64,000 nt of DNA from Monosporascus cannonballus (GCA_004154925.1 QJNS01000095.1:206752-270751), one strand, 5' to 3'. Numbered from the stretch's first letter, positions 11,506 to 25,581 are shown. Notes: generated from the sequence alone by a model not told the origin. Made by a program: numbers and translations.

Positions 11506-13452
11506 CTACAACGCCTTCTTAACCTCCTCGACCCGTTCTCCAGCCTCTTCCTTGGCATTGCGACTTCTCTTAGCCTGTTGCTTCTCGAGCTCGTCCTTGA
11601 TTTCCTGGATAGCCTCATCGATATCCTTCACAGGATCGCCGATACCAAGGACCGGCTCCGACCGCTTGCCGTCCCCGAGGCTGTCCGTACTGGCGCTCCT
11701 GGCCAGTCTTACACCAGCAGCCCCAGTACGCTTCTCAAGCCGCTTCCGCAGATATACTTTAGCAGGCGAGGCGAAGAAGGCCATGCTGGCTCCTGTGCCG
11801 ATGACGGCGTAGAAATAGACGCTGGCCCATACCGCCAAAGACTCGCCCAGGCGTAAGAGGATGAACGGGGCGACAACAAAAGAGAAGGTCGCTTGCGTCG
11901 TCAGCCAGGAGATAAAGTCGTAATACTTCTTAGTCGGCAGCGGCTGCTGAGAGACGGGATCGAGGAAGAAAGGGCGAATGTTCCGTCGCAGCTCTATGGC
12001 CCTGTGTTAGAGAGTGGGAATTCATCTACGTGCGGCGCGGGACGATGGGAACGTACTCTTGGCAACCGTTTGGACGAAACTTCCGAGCACAAAGGCGAGA
12101 TAGTACCCTGGATAGAAGCCGTGCCAGAAGGCGCTGGTAACGAAGGTAGCCAAACTCGCACGGAAACCAGGTCTCTTGTTCCTAGGGGTGACGCGGAGAT
12201 AGATGTAATGGCGTAGCCACTTGTTGGTGTTCATGTTCCAGTTCTCGAGGTAGGCTCGACTGTTCTGGGCTGCCTCAACTCCCCAGGGATTTATATTCTG
12301 TAGGCGATTCCACGAGATTTTGCCGGTCACAGGGTCCACGCCATTATAACCCAATCCTGCCAGGATACAAGACCCCTCCGACAGAGACCAAACACCATAG
12401 TACTTAAACCGGGTAGTAAAGCCAACCATGTGCAGAGTGAAGACCCGACGGAGGAAGCCGTAGTTCAGGTACCTGTCGGAGAGGAACACCTCGGGACCCC
12501 ACCAGGAACCCAGCTTCAAGAACAGGCCGATATATACGAGGCCGCTGACCATCTTCCACATAGCGGGTGTAGCACTGCGCGGTATCTTCCGCTTCTTCCT
12601 AGTTGGGGGCTTCTTCGTGGGGTCTACGGACGCCGGGACGTCGAACATGGTCGTGTCGATCCATCCGCGATATTCGTTATAGTCGAAGGCCGGCCCTACC
12701 ATCAGGGACGGGAAAAAGAGGACATATGCGGCATAGTCCAGGAGTGCCGGCAGCTGGAGGATTCTTCTGTCCCTCTGGAAATCACTAAGTTGGTCTTCGG
12801 GGAGGGTGCCGTCAGCAACATTCCAGGCGAAAGCCGACAGCTTCATGACGAGGACCATTTGAGCACCGGTGATATCGACAGCCGAGGGATTATTCGCAAA
12901 CTGTCGCGACAGCTGACTCACAGCCATGTGGCCCATGAGGAAGACGAATGCGAGCCACGGCATATAGGGAGAGGTTCGGAGGAAGTAGGCAAGGCCGTAC
13001 GTGACAGCGGAAGATATGAAGAGGGTGCGGAGACCGCTCCATAGTGAGAAGAGACCGACGAGGTAGAAGATTCCGACGCTGGGAAGAGTCAGCCAGTCAG
13101 TTCAGGAGTCCATATTCCTCGAATCCCGGTGGCATACCCAATGATGAAAAGGTTCTTGTTTTGGGGTTTGGCGTCCGGTATCCGCTTCAATAGACCAGCA
13201 AGGGGATAGGAGAGCAGGAAGGAGAATAACAACTTGACTGTACGTATGCAGGGAAAGTGTTAGTTAGGCCGTCTATTTCTATGAGCAGCAAGTAGAGCAG
13301 GGCAGGATTCGGTTGCTTACGCTCATCGGGAGAGGCCCCCGTAACCCCTGACAGTAGCTCAAAGGCTGTAAAGTGGGATGTGTTAGTGAAGACTCGACAA
13401 TGTTATGACTCTTCTCGAGGCAATCCATACGGTAATTAATGTAAGGTAGCAT
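11506..13452 (-). CDS. ALE1: ALE1/LPT1, MBOAT lysophospholipid acyltransferase
   Basis: A five-exon gene: 13431-13452, 13321-13365, 13138-13237, 12057-13078 and 11506-11993, giving 558 residues. Introns are 65, 83, 59 and 63 bp; every junction keeps frame. The start MLPYINYPFELLSG comes from a 22-nt first exon. This is a polytopic MBOAT protein: LLSYPLAGLLKRIPDAKP and GHMAVSQLSRQF near the N-terminus, NWNMNTNKWLRHYIYLR in the middle, and the catalytic-histidine motif TSAFWHGFYPGYY (H375). The tail is charged and likely coiled (AIQEIKDELEKQQAKRS). The enzyme reacylates lyso-phosphatidylethanolamine, -choline and -serine in the ER (Lands cycle). It lies tail-to-tail with the serine-rich gene and in the same orientation as VRG4. 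Confidence 0.94.
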
Positions 13453-14666
13453 GGTAGATGGACTGGCCGTTGTCCGTTCCGCTGGATAAATAGACAACTA
13501 TCATCGCATGAGTTCGCAGAGTGAGTGACGGAATATCTCAGAGAAGTTTGATGGAATAAGTTGGTCGACATATAAAGTAGGTATGTAGGTGTTAACGCCT
13601 CAAAGGGTAGGTAGGGTCAGGTCTGTGAAGTACCCAGGTAGGGAGCTACCGAAGCTAGGTACTGACTGTATGACTGTATGTAGCTAGATAGGCTGAGTCG
13701 GGACAGATGGTAGATCCATTCCGCCCTGAACAGGGAGATAATGATAATAGCCACGGCCTAGTTAGGTTATTAAAGGGAGAATAGGTACGTAGGTAAGTAG
13801 GTACCTATATACTTACCCAGGTATGCAGCAAACACAATACGACCCTGAGCCTTGTGACAAATATCCACCTAGTAGGACAGCACAACAACAATTTACCAAC
13901 CAAGCAATGATGTCACCTGGAGCTGCCGCTCATACTGTCGGTATATAAGCCATCCAGATACCCGTCCGGGTTGCACTAGCTCAGTCCCCGTAGACAGTAT
14001 ACCTATCAGCCCCGTGCACAAATACACGTGCAAGTGCCTATTTCCTCCGGTGGAATATAGCTGTATTACGTGACTGTTGTTCTTCATATCATGCGGCACA
14101 AGACGATATGCACGCCCCGCTCCTCAGAAGCCGCTCAAGGCTGGCCTGTGTGAAATTTGTCGGGTTTTGTTTTAAGGTTTTCAAGCTGGTTATACTCCCA
14201 TCTATTATCATTGTCTCTATCAAGATCCGACCCTAAACAGGTTTACAATATGGTGACGAGTGTCCCTCAAGACAACCAATATTTCTGCTATCTCTTCTCA
14301 TAAACAGTTGCACCACCCCCAATGGGATTTCTCCATGAACCCGGTCGCTTCTAACGTCCGCCATCGTGTCCCGCTATGTCCTCACCCCGTGGTCCTGTCT
14401 TGGTGTCTCTCCGGGCTCATCGCCCTTCCGATTTTGCGCCCTGTCTGTAATTTAAATCATGTCGACCACGCAGAAGAGTTCCCTTGTCTCGCAACTTATA
14501 AAATCCGTATGCCAAAAGGGACGGCCTTAGCCGCCCATCATCGTCGGAAAGGGACAAGTACTATACAGTTGAATAGTCAAGGAGCAGAAACGCTGCCGTG
14601 GCTTCAGTCATGGTTTGCGCTCTTACCGCGGACAGCCATGGCACCACTCAACCTGCTGAACTCGTC
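13453..14666. promoter_or_regulatory. Intergenic region upstream of ALE1, rich in TACC/GGTA motifs
   Basis: 1.2 kb between the ALE1 start and the VRG4 stop. The 13580-13825 part is crowded with GTAGGTA/TACCTA words, including AGGTACCTA and ACCCAGGTA. No gene was recognised. A long open frame at 14260-14778 overlaps VRG4 antisense and is treated as a shadow. Confidence 0.5.
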
Positions 14667-16039
14667 CTATGAGTTGGCAGCATCGCGGTTGCTCGCCGAG
14701 CTTGCGCTTATGGTAGGTTGCGCCGTCGGCAACGTGTTCTTGGCAACCTGCGACTGCCGCACCTTGGCCCAAGCATAGACGATACCGCTAACGAAGCCAA
14801 TGAAGATGGCCGACACGCCACCAACCGTCACGGGCACCGAGAAGAAGATAAACCCGCTAACCGCGATCGGGAGTTTGTTGAGCGCGCCCACCATCGAGTA
14901 CGTCGTCGAAGACGTCACCCGAATGCACCATGCCGAGCAGTACGAGATGAAGACGGCCGCCACGCCCGAGTAGATCATGCTGATCATCAGAGAGTTTCGC
15001 GACTCAGGGGGGAAGTTCCTAACGAAGTTGGTGCTCGACCAGTCCTCAACAAGGACGGATAACACGGTGAGCACGGGGATCGTAAGGAGGTTGTTATAAA
15101 ACATAGCTAGAGCGCAATTAGCCCGCTATCCATAATCCCCATATCATTGTCGATGGGCCCGACTTACTGTCCCAGTCCTTGAAGTTCATGTTCTTGATGA
15201 CCTTGCGCATTCCCAAGAGGTAAGAGGCCGTACAAAGGACGTTCATGCCCATCCATGCGTAACCGGCGTTCAAGGTGGCAAGGGCGGCGGCAGCCTCCGC
15301 TGTTTGGGCGGCGCTTCTTGTGTCGGCCCAAGCGGCGACGACAGAGCTCAGAACCATGAGTCCAAATGACAGCAAGGCCAAAGGCGTGACACTGCCCCCG
15401 AACCACAACACCTCTCCATACGCGATGACGATGATAGTCAAGTTCTTGAAGATGGTGTATACGGGCACGGAGAGGTATTGGAGTGACTTGTTGCTGGTGT
15501 AGATCATACCGACTAGCAGAAGAGAGATGGGAAACCCTAACAACGTGTCAGCGGACATTAACCCCAGGCTTTAGGGTCATATCATGAAAAGCTTTCTTTT
15601 TACACGTACACCGCTTTCCCTTGTTCGCATCAAAAGGGGCCAGGTTCTTGATCAACCCGAGCTGTTTGCAAACTTGGATTGTGACGATACACACAACCGA
15701 CTACAGGACACGTTCGTTAGCAACTAGCCTTGGTCCCCTGCCATGTTGTTTGTAGGCTCCAGGCATGAAGTTTACCTGAACTGCGAGGTAGAAAAAGTTC
15801 ATGTTCCACCCGTGACCGGAGACGACATATTTGTTCACTACTGTCATGCTGATGGACGACAGGCAATAGGCAAGAATCGAAATAAGCGGGCTGTTCTCGA
15901 TTTGGGAGAGGGACGAGGACGCATGGTGCTGGGTTGAAGACCTCGAGGGTCGAGTCGGCGGAAGGAAGGGTTCTTTCTCCTCGGTATACCCAGAGTCGGG
16001 CATGCGAATAGCATAGTCGTCCGTCTTCTTGTCCGACAT
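14667..16039 (-). CDS. VRG4: VRG4/GMT, Golgi GDP-mannose transporter
   Basis: A four-exon gene: 15776-16039, 15610-15700, 15168-15536 and 14667-15106, giving 387 residues. Introns are 75, 73 and 61 bp, all GT-AG. The start is [20 protein letters not shown], a cytosolic tail with an EEKEPFLPP segment. About ten membrane spans follow ([57 protein letters not shown]). The nucleotide-sugar recognition motif GALNK is intact (residues 315-319) and [14 protein letters not shown] precedes it. The transporter exchanges cytosolic GDP-mannose for Golgi GMP to feed mannosylation. It is the last intact gene before the AT-rich block, about 0.7 kb from the first retrotransposon LTR. Confidence 0.95.
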
Positions 16040-16765
16040 GATTGCAGCTGCGGAATACGGTTGGTGGTTTTTTTCTTCGCGGCAACTATCTTGCGCCCAG
16101 TATTGTTGCCAGCAATCGGCAATGCCCAAACAGCGGTTCCTCCTGGGGGCTTAGGAAACGGGTCGAGATAGGTTCAATTGAGACCAAGAAGACGAACTGC
16201 AACGGATGGAATGCGACAAGGGTGGATTGAGAGAGGGACGGAGGGAGAGAAGCCTTGAACGCCCCAATGACAGATCGATGTCCAAAGTATCGTTCTGTTT
16301 TGACTGTCCTCAGACTGGCACGGGAGGTACAAGAGGCGAAGGCAGAGGACAGCTGGGCCTGGCTTGGTGACAGAAAATATTATGAGAACAATCAGAGGCG
16401 GCCGTCAAGAAAGAAAACGGAGAGAAATCTCGAGCGAATGATAGGATACAGGTGTACCTTCTGAGGTAAGATACAGTATGTCACGGTAACGGTGCACTAT
16501 GAATGGCCTGGCCTGCCAGCCCCCGCCCCCTAACACCTTGGTTTGCTGACTTACGTAGTACCAAGTAGGTTGCCTCAGGTTCATTAACTACGAAACCTTG
16601 ATATGAAGATGCGTACTGGGTACATATGCATATGACAAAATTTTAAAGCTACCTGCTAGGGTATCAGGCAAAAGTTTAAAACACAGTCATGTAGCGGTGG
16701 GTCGTGCTAGGAGCCACGCCATACAAATTACATGTAGTCTTCATAGGGAACAACAAGTACATAAC
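16040..16765. promoter_or_regulatory. VRG4 upstream region and border of the AT-rich block
   Basis: Normal-GC DNA holding the VRG4 5' UTR and promoter. It ends exactly at the target-site copy (ATAAC, 16761-16765) of the retrotransposon. No other gene was seen. Confidence 0.6.
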
Positions 16766-16928
16766 TGTCAGATATAAGGGACATCAGTTGTGTGTGTATT
16801 GTTGACTAGTTGCAGGTGCTCTAGAACGCGCACTGCACTTTAAGGTGATCTAGTCCCGGAACATATATGTTCCGATCAGAGGGAATCTTCCGTATATGGG
16901 GTGCTAAAGCACCCCCTGCTAGCCGACA
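16766..16928 (-). repeat. LTR of the Copia-like element (3' LTR in element orientation, little mutated)
   Basis: 163 bp, plus-strand ends TGTCAGATA...GCTAGCCGACA. It keeps GC bases at every one of the 18 transition differences from its partner at 21967-22129. It includes a palindrome GGAACATATATGTTCC and lies next to unique DNA. Confidence 0.93.
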
Positions 16929-19900
16929 TACCCCCTTAACACCTTAAAGCATTTACGGTATTAATTATTATAACTCTTAAAGCCATAGTTATTTATTTTA
17001 CTTTTCTTCCGGCAATTAAATTTTCCTAATTAATTAATTTTTCCTTTGAATTTTTCGCAAAACGTTTTTTTATTAAGGGTTTTCGTAATATTTATTAATT
17101 TTAATCATTTTTAAAATGTTTGAAAAGTTTATATAATAAGGTTTTTATTACATTATTAATTAATATATTATCCGTAAATATATAATTTATTTTAATTATA
17201 TTTCTTTCGATAATTTATCGTAATTGATAATTATATATATTTATATATCGCAATTTTATTATTAATAAGGTAATAACAATATTAATATATTATATAATTT
17301 ATTAATTATCGTATTATATATTTAACGGTTTTATATTTAAAGTAATTTTTAAATTTTAAATTAATTAAAATTTAAAAAAATTTTATAATTTCGATAAAAA
17401 ATAATAATTTTGTTTTTATTATAAAAAGAATTATTAAATTTTATTTATTTATTTATTATTTTATTATTATTTTAAATTATTTTATAACGTAAATTTAAAA
17501 AGTTTTTCGATTATTATATTATTTGTGAAAATAATATTATTTTAAATATTTAGTAAATTTTTATTTTTAAATTATAATATTAAAATTTTAATTTTATTTA
17601 AATTTAATATAATTTGGTTAATAATTTTATAACATATATTATTAAGTTTTAAATTAAATCAAATAAATCGGAATATCGTAAAAAATATATTAAATTATAT
17701 ATTAATTATTACGAAAAAAATAAAACCGATATTTTGTAATATTTATTAATAAAGTTTAAAAAAGTTAAATGAAGATTTAATAATAATTTAATATTAAATA
17801 TAAGTATTTTTAAAAAAAATTAAAAAATCTTTAAAGTATTAAAATAATTAATTTATTTATAAAGTTGAATTAAAATAATTAAATTTTTTAAAAAATATAT
17901 TTTAAATTATTTTGATATTAATAATTATTATATGTTTTTATTTTTTATTAAAATATATTATTTTTATATTTATTAAATTAATTAATTAAGGAAATTTTAA
18001 TTTTTAGCGATATATTATAATAATATTATTTATAAAAAAGAAAATAAATATTTTAATAAATAAAATAATAAGGTTTATAAGAAACGGAATGAAATGTTAA
18101 TTTTTTAAATATGTTAATAAAATGTTTTTATTATAGTAAAAATATTTTTTTAATTTATATAATATTTTTGATTAAGAAAATTTTATTACGTTACGGATAT
18201 TTTAAAAGTATTTTATATATATTTTATAAGTTAACTTAATATATATAAAAGCGTTAATAATATTCTTTTATTTAAGTTTTAAATTAAATTAAATTATAAT
18301 AACGATTAAAATTTAAACTGATTTTTTAACGAAAATAATTACGTATATATCGTTATAAACGGTTTTAAATTATTAATTATTTCGTACGATAAAATAAACG
18401 TTGTATTTTTGGAATTAATTATATTTGTTAAATTTATAAACGTATACCTATATATATATTAAAACCTGGTTTTTTTAATAAAAAATTAATTCACGGGTTT
18501 TTAGGATTATATTTTTATAACTTTATAAATATGTTTTTTCGATTTTACGAAATATTTCTTTTAACGGATATATATTTAGTTTTTTATAGCCTTAGGATAA
18601 TAACGGTAAATTACGTTTATGTATTCGATTTAATAACTTAAATATCTTTTTATATGTTAAAATAGTATTAGTTTTCCGATTAAAATAATATATATTTCAA
18701 GTAATTAATTTTTCTAAATTTTCGAAATTTGCCGGTTAATTATTATATATATTTATAAAAAGGGTTAAACGTTTTAAATACGGTTTTTTATATTTTATAT
18801 TTATTTCGGATAATATTTTTATTACGGAATATATAGAAAACTTATATTTATAATTTATAAAATATTTTTATTTTTTACGGTTATTTTAAGTTAAATAATA
18901 TAAAAAAGATTTAAGGTTATTTTTACTTTTTTTGTTAATATAATAATCGTAATAATTATTAAAGTAAACATTAATCATATTAATAATTTAAAGGACGGAA
19001 ATAATTCGAATATAACGGGTATATAAAAATAATTAATTTTTTACAAATAAATTTAATTTTTTTTATTTCGTATTTATTTTATATTAATATTTTTCAAAAT
19101 TATTTTTTTTGTTTAACCGGTAATTCAAATATTTTACTTAAGTTTTTATTTTTTTATATTATTTTTTAAAATTTTTAGTTTTATTTAAAAAACAGCCTTT
19201 TTATTAAATTATAAATTTCGAATAATAATAACTTTGTTAATTAATATAATTTAAATTTTGTAAATATTCGTAAATCGATAATTAATCAAATATTTAATTT
19301 ATATTTCAATATTTATTTTTTAAAATATTGTTTCTTTATAACGGTTATTATTATGACGTAAATTATATAACCGTATATTCGTAAATAAACTTATTAAAGC
19401 TTTTAATTAAAATTATAGTATTATTTTAATATATTAAATAAATATAATAAACTTTATATAGGTTTTGTCCAAAAATTACGTATTTAAAAAATACGGTTAT
19501 ATAAATATATTATTACTTTAAAGATATAGATAATTAAACACGAAAATAACTTAACGTTATTTTATATCGTAAGCGTTTTTTAATTATACTTTTTAAACTT
19601 TTTATATCCCCGTTTTAAACCTAGGTATATAATGTTAAAAATTTATATTTAATTTTAAAAAGAGATAATTAAAGTATATTTCGAAATTAGTATCTTTTCA
19701 GAATTTCGTTTTCATATTCGATTACTTATAAAAGGATTTTATTTTGATTTTTTAAAATTTCTAAAAAATATTTAAACATTATAATTAATATATTTTGTTT
19801 TCGATTTTTAAGATAAATATCTTAAATAAAACCTATATATCTGTCAATGGCAAACATAACGTATTTGTATTTTTTAAGGTTTTTTTTAAAGTTTATAAAA

Positions 19901-21966
19901 TTAATGGCGATTTTTTATCTTAATCGGGATGTTCCTTTTTTTAACTTGCGGCATATTAGCCTTTTAACCTTCACCTTATTATATATTTGGTATTTGATTA
20001 TTATGAAACCTTTGAAGCGGATTCTTTTCGTATAAAATTGTAATTAAGCAATTATTTAGGGTTTTAAATATTTTAATTTTAGATATTATATAATGCCATT
20101 ACTAATTCGTAATAATTTAGTTATTTATAAATTAACGTTTTGTTTACAAATTGTTAAAATTATGGAAGTAATTATTATACTAATAGTTTTAATAATAAAT
20201 AAATTAAATTTATTTATTAACGTAATAAGTACTTAATTATATTTATTTTAAATAAAATTATTAATTTTTTAATTGTTGTATTAATAATCTTTTTTCTAGA
20301 ATTGCCGGAAAAATACCAGATTATATACGAAATTTTCGTAATATGTTATATTACATAAATATAACGTTTTCGTACCGCTAAAGTTTCGAAAGATTATATT
20401 AATTTTTCCGTACCCCTTAATTAGAATAAAATTGTTATCTGTATATATTCCGTTATTTTATATAACAGGTTTAAAATTCAGAAATTTGTTAATTAAATTA
20501 AAAAAATATATAGTAAACTTTAAATCCAAAATAATTGAATTCTTTAACGAATAAAATAAAATATTTATAATGTTATATTAATTAATAAATAAAAAATATA
20601 TTAATACTTATTGTAGCCTTTTTAAAGGTTAATTTATTTTTTATACGATAAATTTTTTCATAATTTTTAATAAGCGGTCGATTTTTTCTTTTAAAGATTA
20701 ATTGGCGGAAATTCGTTCTTAAATATATATTACCACTTTATCGTTAAAACGGAAACCTTTTAAATTTTTTAAAGAATATATATTAATAATTAAATAATAT
20801 ATAATAACTAATTAAGTATATTTTATAATGTATGCCTTATAAGTTTAATTTTTAACGTTTTCGCTTATTACCGTTTTAATCCGTATAAAAACTTTTACGG
20901 TTATTTCTTTTCTATTTTCGGTTTAAGGTTTTTCTTCGTAATTAAAAGTTCATATTCTTGGAATTTTCCTAAATAAAATTATCTTAATTAAGGAAATTTA
21001 TAAATATTTTGTAAAATGTTAAAAATATTACTTTACTATTTCGTAATATAAATATAAAATATATTATAATCTAATAATCTAAAAGGTTACCTGCCGTTTT
21101 TTAAAAATTAATCGTACTGTTATCAATTTCGGCTTTTTTTTTTATTTAAAAGGTAGTAATCCATATTTTAATTATAAAAGTTAATATTATATATAAGTTG
21201 TTAACTTATATAATCGTTATTTTAATTTCTGAAATATTATATTACTGTTTTAAATTTATAATCTTTTGCTATTTTACGATTTATTCGTTTAACTTTTTGT
21301 TAAATTTCGAAATTTGCTTTAATATTTCGCGATATTTTCGTTAGGTATTAATTAGGAATTTGCTGTTATATATTTTGCAGGATTCGCCTAAGTTAGTATA
21401 TTACTTTCGTTAGTTTTTTTTTTATCGTTAAAAATATTAATTCTAGGACTTATTTCTTAAGGTCGTTAATATTCTGATAGAAAATATCGTATTTCCGATT
21501 TTTGGAAATATACGCCGTAAAATTTTAATTATAAGTTTATTTACTTTCGGTTATTATCTTAAAGGTATTTATTAAGTAATTAGTATAATCGATTTTTACG
21601 GTAACTTTTCCGAAAAATATAAATATAGATAAAAAACCGCTTGGGGTATTGGTTCGTATCGTATAACAAATTCGTTTTTTTAGATAAAATGCTATATTAA
21701 GTTTTATAAGTTTAATAAGTTATTAAAGGTTTTAATCAGAATTAATATAATCTCAAATATCGAACGCGTATATTTTAGATTAGAATTTGCCTTTAAAGTA
21801 ATTTTGATCTTTGGATCCCTTATAAATATTAAAGGACGTTAACGATACGGTCGTTATTATTATTATTGGCGTATTTCGATAATTATAACTAATATATAAC
21901 TTATATTATCTTAATAGCAGCTAATCAATTAATATATTCCTTAATTCAACGAATAAAATTCTTAAT

Positions 21967-22129
21967 TGTTAAATATACGGGATATTAGTTATGTATGTAT
22001 TGTTAATTAATTGCAGGTGCTTTAGAACGCGCACTGTACTTTAAGGTGATCTAGTTCTGGAACATATATGTTCCGATCAAAGGGAATCTTCTATATATGG
22101 GGTGCTAATGCACTCCTTGCTAGCCGACA
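21967..22129 (-). repeat. LTR of the Copia-like element (5' LTR in element orientation, RIP-mutated)
   Basis: 163 bp, same length and ends as the left copy. I counted about 20 differences: 18 are C-to-T or G-to-A in this copy and two are transversions. The target-site copy ATAAC follows directly. Confidence 0.93.
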
Positions 22130-22134
22130 ATAAC

Positions 22135-25100
22135 TAACTAATTGATCGAATCAAAAAAAGTTTGAATTTTCAAAAGCTAACAACAATATATCGTATATAT
22201 AAATATATAAATATATAAATATATAAGTTTTTATTTGCAATTTTTGGAGAGAATTTACAATTTATAAAGATATTAATAGTACTAAATAATATTAAAGTTT
22301 AATGTTTAATATTTAATTATACAGCATTTATTTTTCAATAAAAGTATATAAATATATTATTTATAAATTAAACAATTTTAATATTATAAAACGAAGCAAT
22401 ATTTGAAACAAAATCGATTATTAGTTAAATTCTTAACATAAATATACAATTATTATTATTTAGCTTTAATACAATAAAAAATATAATAAACTTTTTATAT
22501 TTTTAATAAGTTAAAGATTTCTTGTAATTAAATAAGTATTAAATTACAAACAACAATACGAAATTAAATGAAAAAAATAAATATATTAAAATATTAATCG
22601 TAAAACCATATATCGCGTATATATTTTGTGAACATTTAACTGAGCTTGAAAGGTAAAGCATAAATATATAAATATCTATACGTATATATATATATTATAT
22701 AAAACAATGTATATGTTTTAAAAAAACATACTAATTTTTTAGCAAAAATAATAAAATAATAAAGTACTACCTTGATATTTAAAATTTATTATATTTATAA
22801 CTTTTTATATTTTATTTATATCGATTTTTATTTAAGTTTTAAAACTTTTGACTATTCGAAATAACCAAGTAAATTAACGGTTTTAGTCTTTATTATATCG
22901 CTTTAAAATATAAACTTCGAAATTTATAAGCTCGCTATTATTTTCAACGATACTAATAGTTCTTTTTAACCCTTAATAGTTCCTAATATAAACTTGTTTT
23001 AACAATTAATTTGGTGTTTTTTGTAAATTAAATCGCATTCTAAAATTAAAAATTGCACTAGATTTTAACGAAAGTTTTTAAATTTTATAACAATATTAAT
23101 GAATTTAATTTTTAATAGCTTTGTAAAAACGCCGTGTAATAAATTAGATTATTTTTATAAATTTTTACTCGTATAGATTACCGGTTATATATATTTCGAA
23201 TTGCGTAATATATTATTATAAATAATTTTAAGTAAAACAAGATCGTAAAATCAATCGAAGTTCAAATGTTTCATTTTTTATTTAACTAATTTCTAGTACT
23301 TCTAGCGGTAAAATTAACAAAAACGCGTAAAGTTTTCTATATACACTTAAAGTTTACCGCTTAAATTTATTTATAAAGGTTTTTATATAAAGTTTAATTT
23401 TTTAATCTTATCGAACTAGCTAATAAATAACAAGTTTATGCTAATCTAAATCTAATATAAAGTATTCTATTTTAAAACAGAATTTTACAAAATTAAGATC
23501 TACTATATTTTAATTATAAATATTATAAATAATTGGTTGAATTCGAAAATACATAATATAATAGATAGAGTGTAAATTATATTGTGTAACAAATTTCTTT
23601 ATTGTTAATTTAACTAAAAAAATAAACCGTAAACTTATATTAATTATATATAAGCGAATATATATAATGTTATAGTACTACAAAGCTAAATGGATTATAA
23701 ACGAAATATAATTATATAATATAATAATAAAAACTTTTTAAAGTAGTTTTATTCTGTTAATTTTTAAAAATATTTTATAAAATTATCATAATAAAATATA
23801 TTACAATTATTTATATTAATAAGTTTTATAACTGAATCCTTTATTTATTTTAATAAAAATATATATTAATTTCTACCATTAAATTTTAAAGTTTATTACA
23901 CAAAATAAAGTTTTAGATTATATATTTAAATAGTCTAGAAAATAAATGGAATATAAATTTAACATTATAATGTATATATTAAGTAATATTTAAAAAGTAG
24001 CTTGCAATTAATAATTATTAAACACATGTATATATTATAATATCGATGAATATACATAAAATAAATAACCTAAATTACTTTATATTTAAAAATGTTATAA
24101 ATAATATTGTGTTTTAGATTAAGTTAATTATAATAATTTAGCTAAGTATATATAAAAACTGAGAATTTTATAATTAATCGATTTCGATAATAAATATACT
24201 ATTATACTTTATTTTAAAGCGATATACAATAAAAGTTTAAAGTTAAAACATATATTATTTTTTATTTGATAATATTTTTCTATATATTTAACTCAGCTTG
24301 AAATAAAAAACTTCAATCTTTAGCGACCTTGTATATTAAATGCTATATGTATATTTTTTATTAGTTGATTTTTTAAACGTAGCGTATATTTTTAACATTT
24401 TTAATGCTCCAATTTATTTTTAAACAATTTTATGTTTTATATTCTTTTTATAGTTTTATATATAAATTTAAACGAATAATGTTTAATAAATGTTGATGTG
24501 TTTATTAATCGGATTATAATATTCTAAAGTAAAATATTTATGCTTTTTTTATTTTTAATACTTATTTTAATTTTATAAATGTAATATCTTTATATTTTCA
24601 CTACTATGAGATAAATAAGATCAATGTTTAATATAAATTAATGGATATATTATATATTATTATTATTTTACGATTTATCGCCAACTTTAAAGCTATTTTA
24701 TATATTATATAATATATTAAAAAGATATTTCTAATTGTAATATAATTATAATTTAAAGCGGTATTTTTGATACTAAATTAAGTACATTAATATTTATAAT
24801 ACGATATAATTTAAATGATAAATAGGTTTTTAATAAGATTGAAAATATTCTTTATATAAAAATATATATTAGATGTATAATGTAGAATTTTAGATTTAAA
24901 TAATTGTCGATATATATTAATCAAAGTAAACGTTATATTCGCTAGCTTTCATGTTCTATAAAGTTATAATATTAAGCTTTATATAAAAAGCGGTAAAAAT
25001 AATCTTAGAAATAAAACTAAAATATAAGTTTTAAATACGTATATAAGTTTTATTCATTTGTATTAGTTTTATAGTTTAATTGTTTTACGATAATATTTCG

Positions 25101-25581
25101 ATTTATTATTAATCATAATATCAAATTAAAATACGTTTATGCCATAATAGTAATTAATTTAGTTAAGAATTTACGAAACGTATTGAATTAATAGTATTTA
25201 ACTTATATTAGATTATGAAACGATTTAAAATTATTAATATATTTATAGAATTTATAATCATTGTAAAAAACGATTCGTTTTAACTATTTAATTTTAAATG
25301 TAATTTAACAATTAAAAATAACGGTATTTACTTTTTAAAATATATTTGTCTAATAATATAGAAATTAGACATATATTATTAATAAAAGATCATTTTAAAA
25401 AAACAACGAGTTTAGAAGTTTTAGAATATTAGTTTGAAATAAATTTAAACCAATTTAAGAAAATATAAACGCTAGTTTTCTCGATTGCTTAAATGGCGAA
25501 AACTTTTTACAATTCGAAAACAAATTGACATAAATAAAAGTTATAAAATAAAGTAGTTTAAAGTTACCTTAAAATAAAACG
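22135..25581. other. AT-rich DNA without identifiable features
   Basis: About 3.4 kb of RIP-like sequence. It has a short TATAAATA tandem near 22195-22225 and copies of a dispersed CTCAGCTTGAAA-type word near 22640 and 24290. No coding remnant was recognised on either strand. Confidence 0.5.

Larger units (their letters stand above)
16766..22129 (-). mobile_element. Copia-like LTR retrotransposon, full-length structure, RIP-inactivated
   Basis: Two 163-bp direct repeats with TG...CA ends flank 5.04 kb of AT-rich DNA, and the element is bordered on both sides by the 5-bp target duplication ATAAC (16761-16765 and 22130-22134). A purine tract on the minus strand (AAGGGGGTA, 16937-16929) abuts the left repeat, so transcription ran on the minus strand. 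Around 20.04-19.68 kb a minus-strand reading with stops resembles the Copia integrase core (AIDRY...VIEYENE). Nearer the left end, 18.7-18.4 kb resembles the integrase-RT connector. That order (integrase before the expected RT) favours Copia over gypsy. No reading frame survives. Confidence 0.85.

Noticed and set aside
14260..14778. A 172-codon plus-strand frame
   Set aside because: It overlaps the VRG4 3' end antisense and the rest is low-information; no protein family is recognisable.
19847..20035. A 62-codon open frame on the plus strand inside the Copia-like element
   Set aside because: It is opposite to the element's coding strand, hydrophobic only because of TTT/TTA richness, and has no family signature.
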